Shown: piece by piece, positions 58,066 through 64,000 of the stretch
Numbering within the stretch: the stretch's first letter is position 1
Layout: each line of letters opens with the position of its first letter
From: Polynucleobacter sp. MWH-UH2A
GTDB lineage: Bacteria > Pseudomonadota > Gammaproteobacteria > Burkholderiales > Burkholderiaceae
Length of the DNA stretch: 64,000 bases
Direction: 5' to 3'
Assembly (NCBI RefSeq): GCF_018687195.1
Contig: NZ_CP061321.1
Coordinates: forward strand, 124,001-188,000
The notes under the pieces: model-generated
Seen by the model: only the letters and a program-made list of their open reading frames with translations
What the model was told of the DNA's origin: nothing
The model's database searches: none
Position numbers and translations under genes: made by a program

Positions 58066-59351
58066 GCTAAATCTTGATCCATATTAGGGCGGTAAAGCTT
58101 GATCGTTTTCACACCCTGATCGTCAAACTGAACAATCTCCATCACGATTCCACTAATTTTGATGCTGACATCATGGTCGGGAATGGCTTCTAGGTTTTCG
58201 AGGATGAGGCCGTTCAAGGTACGTGGACCTTCTAGTGGGAGCTCTAAATTTAATAAGCGATTGAGATCCCGCAATGAGGCGCCACCACTCGCAAGATAGG
58301 TTCCATCTGCCAGCCAATGCGGATCGGTGGAGAGGTCAGAAAAAGAGGTTGTGAATTCACCAATTAATTCTTCAACGATGTCCTCAAATGTCACTAAACC
58401 TAAAACCTCACCATACTCATTAACTACTAAACTGAGACGTTGTTGGTTGTCTTGGAAAAATTGCATTTGCTGCAAGACTGGCGTTCCACTAGGAATGAAG
58501 TAAGGTTCATTGAGTAAGGCACGAAAATCTTCATGCTTTAAATCGGAGTCACCCAATAATGACAGGGCTTTCTTAACGGATAGGATGCCGACGATGCGCT
58601 CAGAATCTCCATCACAAACCGGCAATTTATTGTGATAACAAGTTTCTAATTGTTGAACTACCTCATCAATAGGCCTTGAAAGGTCGAGCACTTCAATTTT
58701 TGACCTCGGTGTCATGACATCATCAACGGTGATGTTCTCCAAATTAAATAAATTCAGCAAAATATTGCGATGATGATTTGACACAAAGCGATTCGATTCC
58801 AGAACGAGACTACGCAATTCCTCTTTGCTCATAGTTCTGCTATCAGAGGATGATTGCAGGCCAGAGACTCTCATCAAGCCAGAAACAAAGTTATTAATTA
58901 GCCACAGTAATGGGGAAAAGAGAAATGTCAGCGGTAGGATTAGCCAGCCTACATTAGCGGCAATCTTTTCTGGAAAAGCGGCACCAATCACTTTTGGCGT
59001 AATTTCGCTGAAAACAATAATGAGTAAAGCAACTACTAGCGTGGCAACAGATAAAACAAGCCCACTCTCACCAAATAGATGTAGAGCAATTCCGGTAACT
59101 AAAATGGGAAGAATGGTATTGATCAAATTGTTCGAGATCAGCAATACCGATAGCAAGGAGTCAATCCGCTTCAGTAGTTCTTCAGCTAAAGCCGCCCCAG
59201 AATTTCCGCTATTGGCCATCGCGCGAAGACGATGGCGATTGGAGGAGAGCATGCTGGTTTCGGCCATCGAAAAAAAGCCAGAAAGCGCAAGTAAAAATAA
59301 GACTAAGGCTGCCTGACTATAGAGGGGCCAATCGTCAAAAAAGTTATCCAT
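58062..59351 (-). CDS. CorC/HlyC-family CBS-domain membrane protein
   Basis: The 429-residue protein has an N-terminal DUF21 (CNNM) membrane domain with three or four spans (about 10-160), a CBS pair (about 205-335), and a CorC_HlyC domain at the C-terminus. The family is linked to magnesium and cobalt transport or resistance. It heads the minus-strand operon that runs into pilB. Divergent ogt begins about 115 bases away. Confidence 0.92.
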   Translation of the reverse strand: MDNFFDDWPLYSQAALVLFLLALSGFFSMAETSMLSSNRHRLRAMANSGNSGAALAEELLKRIDSLLSVLLISNNLINTILPILVTGIALHLFGESGLVLSVATLVVALLIIVFSEITPKVIGAAFPEKIAANVGWLILPLTFLFSPLLWLINNFVSGLMRVSGLQSSSDSRTMSKEELRSLVLESNRFVSNHHRNILLNLFNLENITVDDVMTPRSKIEVLDLSRPIDEVVQQLETCYHNKLPVCDGDSERIVGILSVKKALSLLGDSDLKHEDFRALLNEPYFIPSGTPVLQQMQFFQDNQQRLSLVVNEYGEVLGLVTFEDIVEELIGEFTTSFSDLSTDPHWLADGTYLASGGASLRDLNRLLNLELPLEGPRTLNGLILENLEAIPDHDVSIKISGIVMEIVQFDDQGVKTIKLYRPNMDQDLA

Positions 59352-59467
59352 CTGTTTGCCTATGTAAATACAGGATGATTCAATATAGCAAAGTGGGGTT
59401 TCACAGGCTATAGATCAAATTTAATAAGCCACCATCCCTTTTGCTGAAATTGTGTGAGAATCTTCTT

Positions 59468-59980
59468 ATGCCTCAGACAAAAAACGCCTCAACCCCCAAA
59501 AGCGCAAGTTATTGCGTGATTGAAGCGCCTTTTGGTCGACTGGGTATTGCGACTGAATTGGTTGATGGTAGCTTAATGTTGTCAAAAATTGACTACCTAC
59601 CCGCTACTAAGGCTTTATCACCACCCCAGAATGCCTTGGCTAAGGAAGTGGTTAAGCAATGCAAAGCCTATTTTAAGGATCCCAATTATTCATTTGATCT
59701 TCCCATGAAGCCTTTGGGAACGGCTCACCAACAAAAAGTTTGGCAGAGTATTCGCAAAATTCCACTGGGCGAGGCAAGAACCTATGGCGAGATTGCAGGC
59801 GCAATTAAGAGTGGGCCACGCGCGGTTGGCACGGCATGTGGCGCGAATCCTTTTCCATTGATTACTCCCTGCCATCGAGTGGTGTCTGCTCAGGGTATTG
59901 GGGGGTTTATGAAAGAAAATACCCCAGGCCTTTATCGCCAAATTAAAACTTGGTTGCTAAAGCACGAGGGCGTGCTTTAG
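59468..59980 (+). CDS. ogt: Methylated-DNA--protein-cysteine methyltransferase
   Basis: A suicide repair protein that removes alkyl groups from O6-alkylguanine. It has the acceptor motif PCHRVV in NPFPLITPCHRVVSAQG and the helix-turn-helix segment GEARTYGEIAGAIKSGPRAVG. I choose the ATG at 59468 (170 residues) over a TTG at 59441. It ends convergent with the squalene/phytoene synthase, overlapping by 4 bases. There is no Ada-type domain. Confidence 0.94.
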   Translation: MPQTKNASTPKSASYCVIEAPFGRLGIATELVDGSLMLSKIDYLPATKALSPPQNALAKEVVKQCKAYFKDPNYSFDLPMKPLGTAHQQKVWQSIRKIPLGEARTYGEIAGAIKSGPRAVGTACGANPFPLITPCHRVVSAQGIGGFMKENTPGLYRQIKTWLLKHEGVL

Positions 59981-60975
59981 TTCTTAGCGAATGCTCTAAG
60001 CGCTTTAGATGAGCGACTAAAAAAGATTGTCATCAATAGATCGCTGTGAACGGCGATGCTAGTGAAGCTATAAAAAGTCATCACGGTTCTTCTGGATAGT
60101 TTCACTTCATTCTTATTGCTAAATTCAGTGCGCTGCGCAATCTTGCCGAGTGTCATCACAGCCAGACCAAATGCTAGAAAGCAAAAGCGGCGTATTCCAC
60201 TATCTTGCTTTGGGATCAGCAGAATGTATTGCAAAGAATCTTGCAATTTTTCATAGGCAATCTGTAGAAGATCGGATTGGCTCATGCCGACTGGCTTCCA
60301 AGAGACACCGCGTGCTCTATCTTCCGGAGAATCTTTCAGAATGTTGGTCATTTGTAGCGCTTGGCCAAAAGCGATCGCTAGATTCTCTTTGCCCTGAAAG
60401 CTTTTAGAAAATGTAGTTGAGTGATTGCTGAATACTGTTGTTAAGAGTTCTCCAACAACGCCCGCAACAACATAGCAATATTTCTCGAATTCCTGTAAAT
60501 CTTGAAGTCCAGCCTGTGTCTGTTTGTCATGAAAATAGGACATACCATCCGACATGATGGAGACGCATCGACTGACTGCTGCTTGATCTTCCTTGGAGCA
60601 GGTGTGCAAAATTCTTAAGACGGTAGGCGTATGAGCGATGAGATCTAGCTCATCGAGGTTGCCGTAATCACGCAGCGCCAAAAGACAAGCATCCACAAAA
60701 TCCTGCGCAGGTAATCGCTCTAGTACGCTATCTAAAAATAATTTCGATAGCTCTTGCTTTTTGCTGGCACTTAAATTGGCCGCATCTTCAATGGTATCGA
60801 CGATGCGACACAGCAAGTAAGTGTTACCCACCACCTTTTCGATTGTGGGCGGCAGAAGGGGGATGGTCAGAGCGAAGGTTCTGGATACCGACCGCAAAAT
60901 GGTCTTTTGGTATGCCAGATCCTGGTCTTGGTTGTCTGTAAGGCTTGAGGTGAGGCTTGATTTAGGAGATTGCAC
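59977..60975 (-). CDS. Squalene/phytoene synthase-family enzyme
   Basis: The 332-residue all-helical prenyl-coupling enzyme has SRTFALTIPLLPP, the first metal motif DTIEDA (in YLLCRIVDTIEDA), a second region YVVAGVVGELLT and the second metal motif in NILKDSPEDRARGVSW. The overall pattern is nearer squalene synthase than HpnC/HpnD or phytoene synthase, but product cannot be fixed by eye. No squalene-hopene cyclase, desaturase or hpn gene lies in this window. It is a stand-alone gene, divergent from the symporter. Confidence 0.85.
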   Translation of the reverse strand: MQSPKSSLTSSLTDNQDQDLAYQKTILRSVSRTFALTIPLLPPTIEKVVGNTYLLCRIVDTIEDAANLSASKKQELSKLFLDSVLERLPAQDFVDACLLALRDYGNLDELDLIAHTPTVLRILHTCSKEDQAAVSRCVSIMSDGMSYFHDKQTQAGLQDLQEFEKYCYVVAGVVGELLTTVFSNHSTTFSKSFQGKENLAIAFGQALQMTNILKDSPEDRARGVSWKPVGMSQSDLLQIAYEKLQDSLQYILLIPKQDSGIRRFCFLAFGLAVMTLGKIAQRTEFSNKNEVKLSRRTVMTFYSFTSIAVHSDLLMTIFFSRSSKALRAFAKN

Positions 60976-61037
60976 CTGTTCATTATGTCAGACCAAGTGG
61001 TAGCAAGCCGGCAGTAAATTTGCCCTTTATTTCCTTA

Positions 61038-61064
61038 CTGACAAAAGTGACATAGCCATATAAT
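61038..61064 (+). promoter_or_regulatory. Predicted promoter for the sodium:solute symporter
   Basis: A perfect TATAAT (61059-61064) stands 15 bases after CTGACA (61038-61043), slightly short spacing. The AGGGG ribosome site follows at 61081-61085 before the GTG start at 61095. Confidence 0.5.
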
Positions 61065-61094
61065 TTCATCAAATTCTTTTAGGGGAAATCTGGC

Positions 61095-62516
61095 GTGCTG
61101 ATTTGGTTCGTCATTATTTACTGGGTCGTATCAGTCGGCATTGGTTTGTGGGCTGCTCTACGCGTTAAAAATACAGCTGACTTTGCTGCGGCAGGACATA
61201 GTCTTCCCATGCCGATTGTGACGGCTACCGTCTTTGCTACATGGTTTGGTTCCGAGACCGTCTTAGGTATTCCCGCTACTTTCTTAAAAGAGGGCTTGGG
61301 TGGTGTGGTTTCCGATCCATTTGGATCCTCTCTATGTTTAATTTTAGTTGGCCTCTTTTTTGCCCGTCATTTGTACAACAGACGTATGTTGACGATCGGC
61401 GATTTCTTTCGTGAAAAATATGGCCGTACTGTTGAAGTTCTTGTAACGCTTTGTATTGTTGTCTCGTACTTGGGTTGGGTTGCTGCTCAGATTAAAGCGC
61501 TTGGATTGGTTTTTAGTGTGGTGTCCGAAGGTAGTATTTCTCAAACGGGCGGCATGATGATTGGTGCAGCAAGCGTTTTGATCTATACCTTGTTTGGCGG
61601 TATGTGGTCTGTGGCGATCACCGACTTTATTCAGATGATCATCATTGTGATTGGCATGCTTTACATTGGCGGTGAAATGACGGCCCAAACGGGCGGGATT
61701 AGTGTGGTGATCGAGCATGCCGCTGCAGCTGGGCAATTCAGCAATTTTTGGCCCGATATGAATTTGGCGTCTATTTTGGGATTTGTTGCTGCGCTTTGCA
61801 CCATGATGCTGGGCTCCATTCCTCAGCAGGATGTGTTTCAGCGCATTACCTCAAGCAAGAACGTCACCATTGCCGTTAATGCTGCAATTTTGGGTGGTGT
61901 ACTGTATTTTATTTTTGCGTTTGTACCGATGTACTTGGCATATTCAGCAACATTGATTAGCCCGGATCTAGTGAAGCAATATCTCAATACTGATCCGCAG
62001 ATGATTCTGCCTAAGTTAATTTTGAATCACGTCCCAATCATTGCACAGGTGATGTTCTTCGGTGCATTGCTCTCTGCAATCAAGAGTTGTGCAAGCGCAA
62101 CTCTATTGGCACCTTCGGTAACCTTTGCTGAAAATATTGTTCGAGGCTTTTTCAAGCACTTATCTGATCATGCGCTATTGAAAATTATGCGAATCACAGT
62201 TTTATGTTTCGCAGTGGTGGTGACATTCTTTGCTGTGAATTCAGAACTCTCTATTTTTAAGATGGTAGAGAGTGCTTATAAAGTGACCTTGGTTGCCGCA
62301 TTTGTACCGCTCGCATTTGGCGTTTATTGGCCAAGAGCAAATTCCTTGGGGGGATTGCTGGCGGTCGTTGGTGGCTTAAGCATTTGGGTTAGCTGCGAAA
62401 TTTTGGCGCCTAATTCAATCATGCCTCCTCAATTGGCTGGACTATTGGCCAGTATTGCCGGGATGATTCTGGGCAGTCTTGTGCCAAAAGATGAGCTTAA
62501 AGCGGTGCAAAGCTAG
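61095..62516 (+). CDS. Sodium:solute symporter (SSS family)
   Basis: The 473-residue polytopic protein (about 12-13 spans) has the SSS features GLWAALRVKNTADFAAAGHSLP near the N-terminus, FATWFGSETVLGIPATFLKEG and FGGMWSVAITDFIQ. It probably couples sodium entry to uptake of a small organic solute; the substrate is not readable. The start is GTG with AGGGG 9 bases before it. It is a single gene, divergent from the squalene/phytoene synthase. Confidence 0.93.
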   Translation: MLIWFVIIYWVVSVGIGLWAALRVKNTADFAAAGHSLPMPIVTATVFATWFGSETVLGIPATFLKEGLGGVVSDPFGSSLCLILVGLFFARHLYNRRMLTIGDFFREKYGRTVEVLVTLCIVVSYLGWVAAQIKALGLVFSVVSEGSISQTGGMMIGAASVLIYTLFGGMWSVAITDFIQMIIIVIGMLYIGGEMTAQTGGISVVIEHAAAAGQFSNFWPDMNLASILGFVAALCTMMLGSIPQQDVFQRITSSKNVTIAVNAAILGGVLYFIFAFVPMYLAYSATLISPDLVKQYLNTDPQMILPKLILNHVPIIAQVMFFGALLSAIKSCASATLLAPSVTFAENIVRGFFKHLSDHALLKIMRITVLCFAVVVTFFAVNSELSIFKMVESAYKVTLVAAFVPLAFGVYWPRANSLGGLLAVVGGLSIWVSCEILAPNSIMPPQLAGLLASIAGMILGSLVPKDELKAVQS

Positions 62517-62539
62517 AATTGCCCAAAAAATAGGCAATT
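62517..62539 (+). terminator. Weak hairpin after the symporter gene
   Basis: AATTGCC and GGCAATT pair across a 9-base A-rich loop just after the stop. A short AAATTT follows rather than a clear T-run, so termination may be partial. Confidence 0.4.
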
Positions 62540-62546
62540 AAATTTG

Positions 62547-62574
62547 TTGCACTGCAAAACATACACACTAAAAT
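62547..62574 (+). promoter_or_regulatory. Predicted promoter for the ketopantoate reductase-family gene
   Basis: TTGCAC (62547-62552) and TAAAAT (62569-62574) are spaced by 16 bases, about 40 bases before the ATG, with a GTGGAG ribosome site close to the start. Confidence 0.5.
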
Positions 62575-62612
62575 GAAACTAATTCAAAATTTTTTATTCT
62601 TGTGGAGTTCCT

Positions 62613-63632
62613 ATGAAAATCTGTGTGATCGGTGGAGGTGGCGCCATTGGCGGTTACCTAGCTGTCATGTTGGCGAGAGCAGGCAATGATGTAACGGTTG
62701 TTGCGCGTGGCGCTACTTTAGCCGCCATTAAAGAGCGTGGTCTAGCCTTAATTATGGATGACCAGCCTGAGCCATTAGTAGCGCAGGTAAAGGCAGTTGA
62801 AAAGATTCGGGATGCTGAGACCCCAGACGTTGTCATTTTGGCAGTGAAAGCCCACCAAGTTGAACCCATCATTGATGATCTAGCGGCCATCATGGGTCCA
62901 GAAACAATTTTGATTCCGATGCAAAACGGAATTCCTTGGTGGTATTTCCAAAAGCTTGGCGGCGAGTATCAAGATCATTCTGTTGAGACTGTAGATGCTG
63001 GCGGACTTGCTAAGAAAGCAATTAATCCAAACAACATCATTGGTTGCGTTGTTTATCCAGCTACCTTTACACAGGCTCCTGGCGTGATTCGTCACGTTGA
63101 AGGTAATCGTTTCCCATTGGGCGAGTTGGATGGTAAGACAACCGAGCGCATTCAAAAGATGTCTGAGATGATGAGTGCCGCAGGCTTTAAATCCCCCATT
63201 CTGGACGACATTCGCTCAGAGATTTGGTTGAAGCTGTGGGGCAATATGACTTTCAATCCGATCAGTTCACTCACTCACGGAACGCTTGAGGGCATCTGCC
63301 AATATCCGTTGACCAAAGAGTTGGCGCGCAACATGATGGCTGAAGCGCAAACCATCGCTGAAAAGTTGGGTGTTACTTTCCGGGTGGATATCGAGCGTCG
63401 TATCGCTGGCGCAGAGAAGGTCGGTAAGCATAAAACCTCGATGTTGCAAGATCTAGAGGCAGGTCGTAGCTTAGAGATTGATGCGCTCCTAGGTTCAGTG
63501 ATTGAATTGGGTCGCATAACTCAGACTCCAACACCTTGCTTGAATACAGTCTTTGCTCTAACCAAATATTTAGATGAAAACGTACAAGCATCTAAAGGTA
63601 GCTTAGCTTTGCCTTCAGTATCAGGGTACTAA
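62613..63632 (+). CDS. 2-dehydropantoate 2-reductase family protein
   Basis: The 339-residue NAD(P)-dependent reductase has the Rossmann motif GGGGAIGGYLAVMLARAG, VILAVKAHQ, PMQNGIPWW and the C-terminal helical domain with KLWGNMTFNPISSLTHG and KTSMLQDLEAGRSLEIDAL, which holds the catalytic lysine and substrate region. It could be the pantothenate-pathway enzyme PanE or a paralog acting on another 2-oxo acid. The neighbouring FAH-family gene and symporter hint at small-organic-acid catabolism, so I leave the symbol empty. Confidence 0.9.
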   Translation: MKICVIGGGGAIGGYLAVMLARAGNDVTVVARGATLAAIKERGLALIMDDQPEPLVAQVKAVEKIRDAETPDVVILAVKAHQVEPIIDDLAAIMGPETILIPMQNGIPWWYFQKLGGEYQDHSVETVDAGGLAKKAINPNNIIGCVVYPATFTQAPGVIRHVEGNRFPLGELDGKTTERIQKMSEMMSAAGFKSPILDDIRSEIWLKLWGNMTFNPISSLTHGTLEGICQYPLTKELARNMMAEAQTIAEKLGVTFRVDIERRIAGAEKVGKHKTSMLQDLEAGRSLEIDALLGSVIELGRITQTPTPCLNTVFALTKYLDENVQASKGSLALPSVSGY

Positions 63633-63660
63633 AGGTAATTCAAATCATTTGCGGTAAATA

Positions 63661-63694
63661 AAAAGCCCTTGCCAAAAAGCAAGGGCTTTTGTTT
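63661..63694. terminator. Bidirectional terminator between convergent genes
   Basis: AAAAGCCCTTGC pairs with GCAAGGGCTTTT across a 6-base loop, with A-rich 5' and T-rich 3' flanks. It serves the reductase gene on the plus strand and the FAH-family gene on the minus strand. Confidence 0.9.
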
Positions 63695-63720
63695 TGGATC
63701 GGCGTTTCGTTGATTCGTAT

Positions 63721-64000
63721 TTATTCGAAACGATTATCAAGTCTGCCAACGCCATCAATAATGATGCTGACATTGCTGCCTGGTTTCATAGAACCAACGC
63801 CGACGGAAGTGCCGCAAGCAATGATGTCACCAGCCTCAAGGGGGACATCTTGGGAAATCAGGCTGACTAATTTTGCGGGCGGGAAGATCATGTCTGCAAC
63901 AGGATAGTTTTGACGCTCTTGATCGTTCAAAATCGTTTTGATGGTGAGCTTGCTTGGGTCAACATCGGTGGTGATGTAAGGACCGAATACACCAAAGGTA
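63721..64000 (-). CDS. Fumarylacetoacetate hydrolase-family protein, C-terminal part (runs off the window edge)
   Basis: The minus strand from the window end encodes about 92 residues, starting TFGVFGPYITTDVDPSKL and ending GVGRLDNRFE. The FAH-fold signatures are clear: GPYITT, MIFPPAKLVSLISQ, the substrate loop GDIIACGTSVGVG, MKPGSNVSI and the terminal G-x-G-R-L-x-N. The family covers acylpyruvases, ureidoglycolate lyases and fumarylpyruvate hydrolases. The metal-binding N-terminal half lies outside the window, so substrate cannot be inferred. Confidence 0.9.
   Translation of the reverse strand, partial: TFGVFGPYITTDVDPSKLTIKTILNDQERQNYPVADMIFPPAKLVSLISQDVPLEAGDIIACGTSVGVGSMKPGSNVSIIIDGVGRLDNRFE

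Noticed and set aside
1-64000. Mobile elements, CRISPR arrays, prophage, tRNA or rRNA genes
   Set aside because: No transposase, terminal repeats, regular repeat-spacer pattern or tRNA-like cloverleaf was seen; coding density leaves little room.

Overview
The window reads as a chromosomal segment of a betaproteobacterium in Burkholderiales, most like the small-genome freshwater genus Polynucleobacter. This rests on three things visible here: the gene order ftsZ-peroxiredoxin-lpxC-DUF721-secA-argJ-ATPase-mutT/zapD-coaE-pilD-pilC-pilB, the rpe-trpE-trpG-trpD-trpC run next to apaG and mltA, and dense packing with moderate GC by eye. The genus is an inference from family knowledge; no search was run. 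There is no rRNA, tRNA, CRISPR array, prophage or insertion sequence, and no gap without a gene exceeds 300 bases. The longest gap is the 288-base AT-rich leader before mraZ.

Layout. 1-300: start of an MFS transporter. 302-5267 (minus): hemA-prfA-prmC-grxD-rmuC, covering tetrapyrrole entry, translation termination, iron-sulfur handling and DNA maintenance. 5321-5587: a small membrane protein. 5576-10173 (minus): ung, an M61 peptidase, dsbC and a UbiH-type hydroxylase. 10214-11308: ychF with a terminator. 11399-12446: a MarR-like regulator divergent from a small polytopic membrane protein. 12427-17074 (minus): rpe and trpEGDC. 17124-19619: apaG, mltA and an enoyl-CoA hydratase, with a probable 37-codon antisense membrane microprotein (17548-17661) head to head with mltA. 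19630-25971: an M20 amidohydrolase, bioAFD (minus), then bioB and coq7 (plus).

26231-45318 is a complete division and cell wall (dcw) cluster: mraZ, rsmH, ftsL, ftsI, murE, murF, mraY, murD, ftsW, murG, murC, ddl, ftsQ, ftsA, ftsZ, then a peroxiredoxin and lpxC. Most genes overlap or abut. It begins with a textbook MraZ operator of three repeats at exactly 10-base spacing. Together it makes lipid II, builds the divisome and commits lipid A synthesis. DUF721 and secA follow. A two-gene molybdenum hydroxylase (48815-51405), bounded by terminators, sits between secA and argJ and looks like an accessory insertion. 52739-59351 holds an ATPase, mutT, and a minus-strand operon corC-pilB-pilC-pilD-coaE-zapD. 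The end carries ogt, a squalene/phytoene synthase, a sodium:solute symporter, a ketopantoate reductase-family gene and a partial fumarylacetoacetate hydrolase-family gene.

Most of the window is ordinary housekeeping DNA and I see no convincing multi-gene novel system. The best leads are the 37-codon ORF sharing a CATG start with mltA, the long two-tier hairpin between ftsZ and the peroxiredoxin gene, the reduced pilus-assembly enzymes (ATPase and prepilin peptidase both missing N-terminal domains), and an orphan squalene synthase-like enzyme.
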